This document shows positions 1 through 12,000 of a stretch of 64,000 nucleotides of DNA, piece after piece. Numbering within the stretch: position 1 is the stretch's first letter; the number at the start of each line of letters is the position of its first letter. The stretch comes from Aralia elata (lineage: Eukaryota > Streptophyta > Magnoliopsida > Apiales > Araliaceae): contig CM068388.1 in the NCBI GenBank assembly GCA_034770075.1, forward strand, positions 65,396,889-65,460,888, given 5' to 3'. A program made the position numbers and the translations under genes. Below the pieces are notes generated by a model. The model saw only the letters and a program-made list of their open reading frames with translations, searched no databases and had not been told where the DNA came from.

Positions 1-236
1 GGAGTATACATTCTCATTTTAATATTCGCAAAATTTGTAAATGAAACTCTTTTTTTAAAAGGAATCGGAATTATTTATAGAGTTTATGAATAATTGTATA
101 ATTATGTAAAACATTAATAAATGAAATTATGAGTGTGAATGTAGAAAATAAAAACAATAATTAATGATATATTTTATTAAAGTTTGTTATTTCATATGTT
201 TGAACTAAAACAAGGAAATACATCTATGTGATTATC

Positions 237-290
<54 letters not shown>

Positions 291-369
291 ATATTAATGA
301 AACTATATGTATCAATGTAGGAATTTAAAATATCAACTCCTACATAATATGTGTTTGATAATTATTTCA
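1..369 (+). repeat. Direct duplication, copy A
   Basis: This AT-rich stretch recurs almost base for base at 1,239-1,603 in the same orientation. The copies differ by a few substitutions and by the length of an internal (TA)n tract. They part company right after TTATTTCA. The window opens inside or exactly at the start of this copy, so its true left edge may lie outside. No coding capacity is visible. It could be a segmental duplication or two copies of an unrecognised non-coding element. Confidence 0.85.
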
Positions 370-478
370 GAGTTGGGGTAGCGAATTTGGGAGGAGAGAG
401 AAAATAAAATATGAGGTATATATAGGTCTGCTCTTTAACATTGGTTTGTCATTTAAATGGGTCTGTCCTTGATCTTGG

Positions 479-538
<60 letters not shown>

Positions 539-621
539 TTCATTAATTTATAACTTATATACATTCATTAATTAGTAACTTATATACTTATATTCATTAA
601 TAACTTATATACATTCATTAA

Positions 622-652
<31 letters not shown>

Positions 653-655
653 AGT
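240..655. repeat. (TA)n microsatellite tracts
   Basis: Three long AT dinucleotide runs lie at about 240-286, 477-536 and 626-651. A fourth lies at about 1,480-1,521, inside the second copy of the duplication. Peptides made only of alternating Tyr-Ile are read from them and are not genes. Confidence 0.9.
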
Positions 656-659
656 TAAT

Positions 660-860
660 TCGGATACGAATTGATATTCAAAATATTTTAAGTTAATTTA
701 ATTTAATTAATAATGTAGTTGATATTTCTAAATACTTAGAAAGAAAATTAAAAATAAATTTTTTATTCAGATAAACATATAAATTTGCATTTATAATTTA
801 TAATTTAGGATGTCATAAATTAACAACGAACAAACTTAATAATTTAAATTTTACTTTGTC
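660..860 (+). repeat. Dispersed repeat, copy 1
   Basis: The sequence starting near TTCAAAATATTTTAAGTTAA reappears in inverted orientation at about 58,925-59,105. It shares the order of its blocks, for example GTAGTTGATATTTCT and ATAAACATATAAATTTG, but is clearly diverged. No terminal repeats or coding region could be assigned. It is probably an old non-coding transposon fragment. Confidence 0.6.
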
Positions 861-1238
861 ACAAATTCAAAATTAATTCTAAGAAATTTATTTTATGCAA
901 ATCAGTGACAGATTTATCCCTCACAAAAAAAACTCAATAATATTATATAACGAGTAATCGTAAATAATATTTTTGTTTGTAAAATTTTACGATAAAAATG
1001 TTAGCGACAACTATTTTTCTACCGCCTCAATTTTGCAAAATCAAAAAATAAATTGTGAAGAATGTTTCTTTAGCTAATAACTATACTATCATTAATTTTT
1101 GTTTCTTTTCATTATTTTCTTGCTAGAACATTCCCATTTTCTTAGTAGTTATAATTGTACGAAATGATACGATATACTAAAGTTTGTCCTCATGGTTTTT
1201 ATCGCACCAATCTAGACTGATATAATTTAGTATTTTTA

Positions 1239-1477
1239 GGAGTATACATTCTCATTTTAATATTCGCAAAATTTGTAAATGAAACTCTTTTTTTTAAAGG
1301 AATCGGAATTATTTATAGAGTTTATGAATAATTGTATAATTATGTAAAACATTAATAAATGAAATTTTGAGTGTGAATGTAGAAAATAAAAACAATAATT
1401 AATGATATATTTTATTAAAGTTTGTTATTTCATATGTTTGAACTAAAACAAGGAAATACATCTATGTGATTAGCAAA

Positions 1478-1524
<47 letters not shown>

Positions 1525-1603
1525 ATATTAATGAAACTATATGTATCAATGTAGGAATTTAAAATATCAACTCCTACATAATATGTGTTTGATAATTATT
1601 TCA
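1239..1603 (+). repeat. Direct duplication, copy B
   Basis: Second copy of the unit at 1-369, starting GGAGTATACATTCTC and ending TAATTATTTCA. The unique sequence between the copies is about 870 bp and non-coding. Confidence 0.85.
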
Positions 1604-2277
1604 TATCTCTGAATTAGAACAAGGAAATAAATCTATCATGTGATTAATAAATAAAAGTTCATAGATAATATAAATTACAATATTAATGAAATTATAAAAT
1701 CAATAATTATCCAAAAATTGAAAACATGTTGTGAATATTTTGCAACGAATAAATTCATTTTAACGAGGGGAAAGTTTCCTTCAATAATTGCATGTTCTGA
1801 AAATGTTTCTTCAATTTATTGAGAGAGAAATTCTTTCGCGAATTATAATTTTATCACAAATTATAATTTATTTTCAATTTATTTAGTTTTATATTCACTA
1901 ATTTATTGTATTAATCTATAAGCACTATTAAATCCAAAATCTCATTTAAATATAAATAGTAGAAAAGAATATTATACAAAATCTCATCCAAAATCTCATT
2001 CAGTCAACTCATTGCAAAAATTAATAATATCATTTCCAAAAGAATATTATACACTAAAATTAGTGTAAAAAATACAAAGAAACCTCAATAGATATATAAT
2101 CCATATCTGTAAGTATTTGGAGAACAACATATGAAAGTGATGGGTACAAAACTAAGTATTATCCCCATATTACACTGAACCTACAGTCCATAACCACAAA
2201 TGGAGTGCTCCATTATCCATGATCCAGCCAACATAACGATATTTATGATTCATGTAACAGATTCATTGTATGTTGCT
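1604..2277. other. AT-rich stretch without a gene
   Basis: No reading frame, exon signal or repeat boundary could be supported here. The end nearest 2,277 is presumably the 3' untranslated and downstream sequence of the PAR1-like gene. Confidence 0.5.
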
Positions 2278-5200
2278 TCACTTGTTCCTAGGAGCAAGAC
2301 TTTTTGTGCATGCTTCACGAACTATGTAGTTGATTATGCCAAAAAATGTAAGATCCCGAGCTTGAGGTCTATAGGGATCAAATGTACAGTTCTTTATTGA
2401 AACTACAATGAGGAGGATAAGAATTAGAACAAATTATATGAAATCCAAAAGGATTTTAAAATTTTAAGTTTCATAATGTATGGCAATAAGATTATGCCTA
2501 AAATATACCATAATAGAATTTAAGATAAAGGATAATTATAAAACATATACTGTTCTGATCAATTTGAATCCTGCCTAACAGAAGGGTGATGTGTTCAGAG
2601 CAAATAAATTAAGAGGTGATTTTTGAAGTTTGTTTTGCATATTCAGTTCATGCATACATGAGTGTGTGTGTGTGTGTGTGTGTGCAAGCTATTGTAAACT
2701 GAATGAAAACATAGGCCATGCATATGTATAAAACCTATATATATAAATGACCAAGTCTATATATACGTACCTTCACCGACAGCAAGATTGAAGTAAAGAT
2801 TAACAATGTTGGGGCAACTCTTGTAGCATGGAGTGGAGCAAAACTTTTGTGTGAATTGCGACTGAAAAAGGGAGTTGGATGAAATTCCAAGCACGTTCCT
2901 CTCTAGACCGCAAGCTTGGATACACGCATCAGTTTCAATCAAATTCTTGAGCTTATTATCAGTTGCCTCGATCTTTGAGCTACGACAAGTGTACGCTTCC
3001 TCCCCACTACTCCTACACATCCACTGCTCAAGCACACACAGCTTCCCACTAGAAGATATCGCGAAAGCACATGAGTCTTTGTTCAAATTCTCACATTTTA
3101 TGTTACTTCCTACAAAATCACAAATTAAAATTAATATATATTTAACTCAATTATTCAAAGTAAGAAACATATATACAAAATAGCAAGCACATATATATAT
3201 AGGGTGTCAATCCATAGCAACCGGTTGTTAGAGTTCCTATTCCAGCAACCATAATCTCCATCGTTGATCAGAACAATTAATGGATGAGATTGGATAAAAA
3301 TAGATCCCTGCCGCTACATGTTGTAGCAGTAGTACCAACTCTTTGTTGCGGGTTCTGTAATTACCAAAGAGCCCTCTTTATTATCCTTCCCGAGGTCAAA
3401 TACATTTTGGATTTTGGCAGATAGTGAAAAATGAGTCTGCAGCGACATAGTGTAGTGGCATGTTGGCCTTAATAATATAATAATATTCTTATATTCTAAT
3501 AATATAATAATATTACTAATATAATATAATATTACATAATAATAATAATATAATAATATTACATAAGTAATATTATATTAAATAAAAATATAATAATATT
3601 AATATTAATAATATATTGAAATAATAGAATATAATAATATAATATTAATAATATAATAAAAGGGCCATCTTTATTCTATAATATTAATATTATATTATTA
3701 TATTCTATTATTTCAATATATTATTAATATTAAATTATTATATTATTAAATTCTATAATATTAAATTATTATATTTTTATTTAATATAATATTACTTATG
3801 TAATATTATTATATTATTATTATGTAAGATTATATTATATTAGTAATATTATTATATTATTAGAATATTAGAATATTATTATATTATTAAGGCCAACATG
3901 CCGCTACACTATGTAGCGGCAGACTCATTTTTCACTTTCTGCCAAAATCCAAAATGTATTTGACCTCGGGAAGGATAATAAAGAGGGCCCTTTGGTAATT
4001 ACAGAAGCCGCAACAAAGAGTTGGTACTGCCGCTACAACATGTAGCGGCAGGGAGCTATTTTTCTCCAATCTCATCCATTAATTGTTCTGATCAATGATG
4101 GAGATTATGGTTGCTGGAATAGGAACTCTAGCAACCGGTTGCTATGGATTGACACCCATATATATATATATACGGTTCGATGTATATATATAATATTTTT
4201 AACTAATAAATTAGGGTTAATTGCAAATTAAACCCCAAAGTATAACCCTTTTACCATTCGTACCCCGATGTTTAAACGCTCCCATCCCGCTACCCAAAGT
4301 ACCATTAAGTAAGCACGATGGACCCTATTCAGATTTTCGATCAATTTTTTACTGAAAAATGGCCACGTGTCATAATTTAATATTTAAATATTGTTGACCG
4401 TATAAATACCGTAGTTGACTTAATTAATTTGTAGAAATACATGTGAAATACTAGGTTAACAAAATTCAAATAATTTGGGTATTTCATCAATCTAATTCCA
4501 TCTCATTCAACAAATCAAAACAGACAACAAATTAGAGCAACAAACCAAAAGGTCCTCTAATTCCGTCTCATTTCGTTCATCCAACTAAAACAAAGTGAAA
4601 ATCTCCATCTTCATCTCTTTCATTTTCATTTGATCTTCATCTTCATTATCAACCCAAGGGTCCTCGAATTATGACGAATTTTTGTGAAAGATCTAGAAGG
4701 TTCAAACCCTGATCTATAATTGATGTGACTAGCTTTGGTCCCGATCACCATGGATGCTTAAATCAAGGGCTCGATTTGGGTTTGATCTTACGTTTGGTGC
4801 TAGATCTGTCATGGGTTTGTTTTTTTAATTTTTCTGGGTTTGGTGTATGAGATAATAGATGGGTTTGATCTTACGCTTGGTTTCTTTGATTGTGGTTTGG
4901 AATTTATGGGTGTTGAGATTTCTAAAATTCTGGATTTGGGTTTTGGTTCTTCCTCTGCTCATGAGATTTCTGAAAATTCTGGGTTTGGGTTTAGGTTTTT
5001 GGTTCTTCCTCTTAGAGAGAGAAAATGAAGTGGGTTTGAGATTGAGCAAAATTTTGAAGATGTTAAATGAATTGGGGATTTTAGTTTGAGATTTTCGAGC
5101 TTCATGAATGCTTACAAGGGAAGAGGATGAATGATTTGGGTATTTTGGATTTTGAAATTTTTGGTGAGTTCCATGGTAATGGAAGATGATGAAGATGGGG

Positions 5201-5594
5201 AAGAAGAGGAAAAAGAACACAAAATTAGGTTTGTAAATTTGTAATTTATTGTATTAGTAAGTACAAATGTATTACTTAATCTAATTAATCAGATTTTCAA
5301 AGGTTTTTTACGGTTAAGTGTATAAAAATCTGGTCAGATCGAAATTATACATACACCACCGGAACACATGGCAGTTTCGGCCACTTTTTTGGCCGGAAAT
5401 TACAAAAGGGTCAGTTATGGTAATTAAACGGTACTTTGGGTAGCGGGATGAGAGCGTTTAAACATCGGGGTACGAATGGTAAAAGGGTGTATACTTCGGG
5501 GTATAATTTGCAATTAACCCAATAAATTATAATGTTACCTAAGGTGCCTTTTATGCATAAGGCAAGTGCAAGAGCCAAAATTGCAAGAAGCCAT
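2278..5594 (-). CDS. PAR1 (photoassimilate-responsive) family protein, probable frameshift in exon 1
   Basis: Three exons can be assembled on the minus strand. Exon 2 (3,109-2,771) encodes the cysteine-rich PAR1 core: IKCENL, the CAFAISSSGKLCVLE stretch, ETDACIQACGLERN and CPNIVNLYFNLAVGE. It is bounded by a TTGTAG acceptor and an AG/GTACGTAT donor. Exon 3 (2,402-2,278) follows a pyrimidine-rich ATTGTAG acceptor, keeps phase exactly and ends at TGA after LAPRNK. Exon 1 (5,594-5,539) begins ATGGCTTCT and ends TTAG/GTAAC. Its downstream frame reads as a hydrophobic secretion signal (ILALALALCIKGTLG), but the ATG is one base out of frame with it. A single extra T near 5,586 would explain this. 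Known PAR1 proteins are small, probably secreted and of unknown biochemical function. Intron 1 is about 2.4 kb and holds two DNA transposons. The gene may be a recent pseudogene, or the shift may be a sequencing error. Confidence 0.75.
2667..2684. repeat. (TG)n microsatellite
   Basis: A short run of TG dinucleotides in intron 2 of the PAR1-like gene. Confidence 0.9.
3202..4157. mobile_element. 956-bp palindromic foldback element
   Basis: The left half is mirrored by the right half along nearly its whole length, down to an AT-only centre near 3,680. Ends are GGGTGTCAATCCATAGCAAC and its complement. Both ends abut (TA)n, so the target duplication cannot be read. Each half contains short hairpins with arms GCCGCTAC and GTAGCGGC, better preserved in the right half (about 3,900-3,920 and 4,030-4,053). 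There is no coding region, so it is non-autonomous. It lies in intron 1 of the PAR1-like gene. The hairpin arms resemble those of the 7.5-kb MULE at 31,651-39,160, but the terminal bases differ, so kinship is a hypothesis. Confidence 0.85.
4214..5520. mobile_element. Non-autonomous MULE with 9-bp target duplication
   Basis: Terminal inverted repeats of about 100 bp start GGGTTAATTGCAAATTA on the left and are mirrored on the right by ATAATTTGCAATTAACCC. The flanks 4,205-4,213 and 5,521-5,529 are both AATAAATTA, a perfect 9-bp duplication typical of Mutator-like elements. The interior (about 4,500-5,250) has gene-like GC content and low-complexity frames but no transposase. It could carry captured host sequence, as Pack-MULEs do, but I recognise no gene. 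It is inserted in intron 1 of the PAR1-like gene. Confidence 0.88.
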
Positions 5595-5699
5595 TGATGT
5601 GTGATTATTGGTGGCTTTTGATTTGGTTAGGGAAGCTGCAATAAAATGGCTTGAGCTTGTCCGAATAATTAATAATGTTATGAAGATTCAGTTGTGAAG

Positions 5700-5900
5700 A
5701 TAACTATTTATAGTACTTGTTATGGACAGTACTGTTATATTTCCTCTGCAATGATTGCCTAGCCATGTTGGTATATATACCACAGCCCCACCATGCAAAT
5801 AACAAATCCTCAGTAATGAATAATGTTGTATCTGGATCGATTCCATTAAAAAGTGTCGTAATTGCAGCAAGAGCCATGCCACCTTCAACAAATATCACAT
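5700..5900 (-). other. Coding-like fragment, family not recognised
   Basis: One minus-strand frame reads like a real protein exon: FVEGGMALAAITTLFNG, then DPDTTLFITEDLLFAWWGC and GIYTNMARQSLQRKYNS. It has no start codon in context and no clear splice partner. Tryptophans, glycines and a mixed hydrophobic composition make chance unlikely in such AT-rich DNA. It may be one exon or a relic of a gene displaced upstream of the PAR1-like gene. I cannot name the family. Confidence 0.35.
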
Positions 5901-6654
5901 AATATCACATGACAAATACAGGCACCGTTCTGGGAGATTTCTTCTTTCAAAGTTTCAACATTACGCCCAAACAACACACATGGGCAAAACAGTCCGGTCA
6001 AGCCTGGAAAATTAACCTCATTATTACGAGAACAAGGATCATTCATTCATGCATAGATTCACAACGGAAAGGAAGCAACAAGTGTTTATAAGTTGTAAAG
6101 TACAAATTCATAACAACTGTCTGCACATTTAATTTCATATAAAATCTAGGGACTTGTAAGCATCAAAGAAAAATAAGGCAACTCTAGTAATTTGGTATTC
6201 CTCCAAATCCTGAGTCGTTCATTATTGCACCATATATATAGGTAATTGCAGATACAACTCATGCAAGTATAAATAAATCCCTGGAACATTTTAATAACTG
6301 AAGCTTGAACTTATATAGCTGAAACTACTTGTAGAAACTGTTTGAAACTCCGACGCAAATTAAGGAAAAGACTAAAGAAGTTAAAGAACATGAAGCTACA
6401 AGTTGGCCTCACCCAACTTCTCAATTTATTCCATTTTCAGCTTTTAGTTTGTATAAAAATTTGAAACAAACCCCACTTACTTAGTTTTCCATCCAAAATA
6501 AGCTATATCCAAAACAGCCAAATTTACTATTATATCAAATGTTTCTGATATAACCAAATTTTTTTTTAAAACGTAATTTGGTAAGACAGCATCATGTGTG
6601 CCTTCCACTAGTATCTGAAACCAAAAAAATGAGGAAGGCGTGAGAGAAATAATA
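5901..6654. other. Region without a recognisable feature
   Basis: No convincing frame, exon or repeat seen. A short run near 6,555 is poly-T. Confidence 0.4.
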
Positions 6655-6993
6655 ATTGATTATTTTTAGAGGTATTGGGAGTGAAATGAGAGGTTAAATA
6701 TATTTAATACCACCAATTTACTATATTAAAATAATTTAATATTATAAATTATTTTAATAATTTCCTTCATCATAAACTATACTCATCTCATTTCTTCTTA
6801 ATAAATTGATTCTACAATTTATTTTTATGAAATAATAAATATATAATAATAATATATTTGTTATTCACAAAAATCACATATTGCGTAGCATATATTCACT
6901 TATGCATCACATATCACATAGCATATCACCAAATAAGAATTTTATTTATTAAATTCTTATTTTTAATATTTTTTGAAAATCCAGGTCATTACA
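6655..6993 (-). mobile_element. Diverged LTR remnant of the LARD family
   Basis: Read on the minus strand from TGTAATGACC at 6,993, the sequence follows the first 300 bp of the big LTR at 19,879 block by block. Shared blocks include GCATAAGTGAATAT, AATATGTG, GAAATGAGATGAGTA, TTAAAATAATTTAT and TTGGTGGTATTAAATATA. Similarity stops near 6,655. It is therefore an old, truncated LTR of the same family in the opposite orientation. Confidence 0.7.
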
Positions 6994-7439
6994 GTTTCTA
7001 CTAGTTCTCACAGCATAAAATCTGCAGCCACAGGTACAAGTATCCCCAAGAAGCATAATCGTTGTTGTTGCAATACCATCCCCACCTCCATTCCAGCACA
7101 TGATACACTTGCACACAACTCTCCACAAAGATATATATTGATTTAGCCCACAGACAATTGAGCTAACTAGACTACTTGTGCAGGTTGTTCTAACCACAAA
7201 AAGTTGCCTTTCTCACAGAAGCATAGAAAATGTATCCCAGAAAATCACAGAAGTAGCACAGATCTCCACAACATTTTGAAATTATATATGTAATGATTGA
7301 ACTAATTAACAAATTAACAATACAATTATTCCAATTGCAACAGAAATTGACTCTAAATAAGAAAAATTAGCACGAAAAAATAAAACCTATGTTTTAGGGG
7401 AAATTAACAAGGGAGGAAATTAAAACCTTCAATTGGACA

Positions 7440-8316
7440 ATAATTGAGAAGTTAAAAGAGAAGGAGAGAGCAGGTCGCCACCACTATGGCACCACTACTT
7501 ATGCCGCCACGGCACCACCACTATGCCGCCATTGCTGCTTGTGAGAGGGCTGATCTGAGTGGGGGGAAAGAGGGGCACAACGGACCTTGAGATATCACCG
7601 ATCTAGGGGTACCGCGGCCGATCTAGCGAGGGGAAAGAACGGTCAAATAGGTCATTTTTTCCTTTCTTTTCTCTGCGGCTGGTGAAATCAGAGTGAGAGA
7701 GCTAGCCCACACCTCCCTGATTGAAACACTATGCATGCACCTCTCTAATTGAAACATCCGTACATGAATTTTGGCTCAAGTTGGAGAGGAAAAACCTAAA
7801 TTGGTTTCTGTTTCACGTCTAACTCCTTTTCCAGACCAAAGTACACAACTCCTAAATTAGGAACTGTGTTCCAAAAATAGAGATTGAGACGGCTATATCT
7901 GTCTCTAATTCTGTTTCTAAAATAAGGAGAGAATTGGAAACTAATATTTGGAGGGAAAATAAAAGTTTGAGACGAAAATTTCGGTCTCTAATCCGTTTTA
8001 AACATAAAAATTTATTTCTTTTTATAATTATTAATCTGAGACGAGCACGGTTGGTCTCAAATCTGTTTCAAAAACTTGTTTGAATTTTTTTTAAAAAATA
8101 CTTAATTGTTGAGACGGCTAAATTCGTCTCTAATTCCGTGTCTAGAATATGAGACGAAGCTGGCGGTTTCAAAATCCGTCTCAGTTTTTTACTTCTAAAA
8201 CATTTCGAGACATAGCAGAATTTCGGTTTCTAAGTCCGTATCAAATTGTTAGAATCAGAGATGAAACTTAGTCCGTCTCTAAAAATCGGTTTCAGATGCC
8301 CAGATTTTTGGTAGTG
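7440..8316 (-). mobile_element. CACTA transposon end with subterminal repeats
   Basis: The right edge ends TTTTTGGTAGTG at 8,316, which reads CACTACCAAAAATC inward on the minus strand, the classic CACTA terminus. Subterminal units built on GAGACGG and TCTCTAATTCCG recur at about 7,890, 7,968, 8,038, 8,116, 8,152 and 8,208 in alternating orientation, as expected of transposase-binding repeats. A GC-rich patch at 7,450-7,640 may be captured sequence. No matching left terminus was found, so the element is probably truncated and its left boundary is approximate. It interrupts the Copia RNase H region at 8,317. Confidence 0.75.
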
Positions 8317-11300
8317 TTCTGTAATGAAGTTCTTCATCCAAACAACTTCCTTTGCAGCTTCACTTGTAGCTATGTACTCTGCCTCTGTCATTGAATCAAC
8401 AAGTATTTGTTGTTTGCAACTCTTCCAACTCACTGCACTCCTGTTTAAGGTAAACATATATCCTAAAGTGGATTTGTTGTCGTCTTGGTCAACCTTAAAA
8501 CTTGAGTTTGTATAGCCCTCTAGTTTCAAATCAGACCCACTATAAACCAAAAAGATATTTTTAGTCCTTCTTAAGTACTTTAGAATATTTTTCACCGCTT
8601 TCTAGTGATCTTCTCTAGGATTAAACTGATATCTGTTTGTCACACTTAGTACATAAGCAACATCATGTCTCGTACATATCATGCCATATATGATAGATCT
8701 TATTGCCAAAGCATAAGGTATCTTACTCATGCGATCTCTCTCTTCCGATGTCTTGTGGATAATTTCTTGGAGAGATGTACTCCTTGGCTCATCGGTATGA
8801 GACCTCTCTTGGAGTTTTCCATGCTAAACCTCTTTAGTATTGAATCAATTTACATTCCTTGGGTCAAGCCGAGTATCATTTTAGATCTATCTCTATAGAT
8901 CTTTATCCCCAAAATGTAGGATGTTTCTCCCAAGTCCTTCATGGAGAAGTGTTTAGACAACCATATCTTTACTAATTGTGGCATCGGTATGTCATTCCCT
9001 ATCAGTAGTATATCATCAACATATAGTACTAGAAATGTCGCAACGCTCCCACTGACCTTCTTGTACACACATAGTTCATCTTCTTTTTTGATAAAATCAA
9101 ACTCTTTGATTGTCTCATCAAAATGAATATTCTATCTTTGAGAAACTTGCTTAAATCCATAAATGGATCATTGTAGCTTACATACTTGATTTGCTTCATC
9201 TAATGAAACAAATCTCTTTGGCTGTATCATATATACTTCTCCTCTAATGTCCCTTTGAGGAAAGCCGTTTTTACATCCATTTGCCAGATCTCGTAGTCGT
9301 AGTAAGCTGTTATCGCAAGCAAAATTCGAATAGACTTGAGCATTGCTACCGGTGAAAAGGTTTCATCAAAGTCAACTCCTTGTCTTTGTTTGAAACCTTT
9401 TGCCACCAGTTTGGCCTTATAAGTATCCACCTTGCCATATGTTCTAGTTTTTCTCTTAAAGACCCATTTACACCCTATAGGTTTTATGCCTTCCGAAGGT
9501 TTAACCAAAGTCCATACTTGGTTGTTATACATGGAGTCCATCTCAAATTTTATGGTCATTTGTCATTTCTCTAAGTCTCTACTACTCATAGCCTCATCGT
9601 ATGTAACTAGATAATCATCCTCTATGATGTGTACCTCATCATCATCATCATCATCATCTATGATGAATCTATACCTTTCAAGTATCTTCGGTACTATTTT
9701 AGATTTACTAATTAGTTGTGGTACAATAGCTCTATTTATAGGTTCTTCTACTTGACTTATAGTGCTTTGTGGTTCTTGAACTTCTTCAAGATCTATTTTA
9801 CTCCCACTAGCAACTTTAAGGATAAACTCTTTTTCCAAGAAGGTAGCGCGTTTCACAACAAATACCTTTTGCTCGGTAGGATTATAGAAATAATACCCTA
9901 AATTTTTTTAGGATGTCCCATAAATCTGCACTTGTCAGATCTTGTCCTAGCATATCATCTTCAAACTTTTTAACATAAGTTGGACAACCCCAAATCTTAA
10001 CATGCTTAAGACTTGGTTTCCTCCTTGTCCATAACTCATATGGAGTCTTGAGGACGGATTTTAAGGATACCCTATTTAGTATATATGCAGCCATTTCTAA
10101 GGCATAACCCAGAAGGATACTAGAAGATTAGTAAAACTCATCATGGACCGCACCATGTCCAACAAGGTACGATTTCTCCTTTTAGATACACCGTTCAACT
10201 GCGGTGTACCAGGAGGCGTCCATTGTGAGAGAATACCATTATCTTTGAGATGATCTAGAAACTCATTGATCAAGTATTCCCCTCCTCGATCCAATCGATG
10301 AATCTTAATACTCTTGTCAGTTTGTTTCTCTACTTCACTTTTGAATTCTTTGAACCTTTCAAATGATTTAGACTTGTATTTCATCAAATACACATATCTG
10401 AATCTCGAATGATCATCAGTGAATGTAATGAAATATGAATACCCTCCTCTATCATGTTTTGTCATAGATCCACACATATCTGTGTATACCAACTCTAACA
10501 ACCTTGTAACTCTCTCTCTCTCTCTCTCTCCATATCCACTAAATGGAGATTTAGTCATCTTATCCATGAGACAAGATTCACAAGTTTAATATGATTCATA
10601 ATCAAATGGCTCTAAAAGCCCATCTTTATGCAACTTGTTTAGTCTTGTTTCATTAATATGACTGAGTCTACAATGCCACATAAATGTGTAATTCACATCA
10701 CCTCCTTTTCTTTTATTGGTTTGTTTGATTTGCAAAATATTTTTATGTAAGTCAAGTATATAAAGTCTATCAAGCAATATACCAGTTCCAAATAAAACAT
10801 TATCATTATAAATGGAACAATCATTGTTCTTAAATATAATATCAAAACCTTCCTTGTTCAACAACGGAATAGAAATAATATTTCTAATAAAAACTGGGAC
10901 ATAGTAATAATTTACTAAATTAATAGGCTTGCCCGTAGCCAACGCTAAAGTATAAGTCACTACGGCTAATGTAATAACCTTTTCTCTATTTCTCACACGT
11001 AGGGTTATTTCCCCTTTGTTTAGCCTTCTACTTCTGTTTAGGCTCTGCAAAGAATTGCATATATGAGAACCACAACCGGTATCCAATACCCAAGTAGAAT
11101 TTTAACTTACAAAAAGATTTATTTCAATCATGAACAAACCTGAATCTGTAACCGAACCTTCAGCAAGCTTTTTCTACTTAGCCTCTGTAAGATACTCCTT
11201 GTAGTTTCTTTTCCAGTGTCTAGGCTTATTGCAGTGGAAGCAAACTCTTTTGTTATCCACATCAATTTTCTTTTTGTCCTTAGTCTTTACCTTTCCTTTT

Positions 11301-12000
11301 GTTTTCTTTGAACTTTTCTTCTTTTCAGAAGATCTTTTGGCCCTCTTCCTTTTCTTGGAAGAATCATCTACAAGTAAGACTTGGTCATTCTTCGCTAGAA
11401 AGTGACTCTCCGCAGTTTTCAACATGTTAAGCAATTCAAGCAGCCTGATATCTAGCTTGTTTATATGAAAATTCGCAACAAATTATGAAAAAAAAGTCTG
11501 AGAGTGACTGCATGATTAAATCTTGGCTCAACTCTCCATCCATGACAAAACCCAATTGTCTTAATTGTTCAATCAAATTAATCATTTTAAGGACATGTGT
11601 CTATACTGTAGTGTCATCGGTCATTCTAGATCAGAAGAGCTCCTTAGATATCTCATATCTAGCAGCCCTACTTTGGTTACCATACAAATCTTGAAGATGC
11701 AGTAAAATGGTAGGTACATCTATTTTCTCATGTTAAGGTTGTAACTCGCTACTCATGGAGGCCAACATAATGCACTAAGCCACCTGTGCATCATCTTGTC
11801 ACTTTCTAAAAGTAGCAATCTCTTCCTCAGAGGCATTGGCTGCAACCGTTAATGCAGGAACTGGCGAATTTAGGGTGTAAGATAGTTTTTCAGCCGTGAG
11901 AACTATTCTCAAATTTCTTAACCAATCTGTATAATTCAGTCTAGTTAACTTAATAACATCCAATTATTAGGTCTTTATTTAATGGTGTCTCCCACTATTT
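8317..12000 (-). pseudogene. Decayed Copia gag-pol
   Basis: Fragments in several frames give the Copia order on the minus strand: gag start near 12,000 (LTRLNYTDWLRNLRIVLTAE), a zinc knuckle near 11,215 (CFHCNKPRHWKRN), gag-pre-integrase (11,086-10,586), integrase (10,567-9,882), reverse transcriptase (9,559-8,850, with VDFDETFSPV and LYVDDILLIGND) and RNase H (8,595-8,317, TEAEYIATSEAAKEVVW). Internal stops and frameshifts break it at several points. The zinc knuckle has lost its last cysteine (Tyr instead). The third catalytic Glu of integrase is Lys in NGVSKRRNRT. The 3' end of RNase H is cut off by the CACTA end at 8,316. The element cannot encode active proteins. Confidence 0.9.

Noticed and set aside
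367..564. Small frame with a long Tyr-Ile repeat (also at 31,461-31,872 and 39,150-39,217)
   Set aside because: It is a direct translation of (TA)n microsatellites.
4825..5220. 131-codon minus frame in the non-autonomous MULE as a gene
   Set aside because: Low-complexity Lys/Pro/Asn-rich sequence with no domain; kept only as possible captured sequence.
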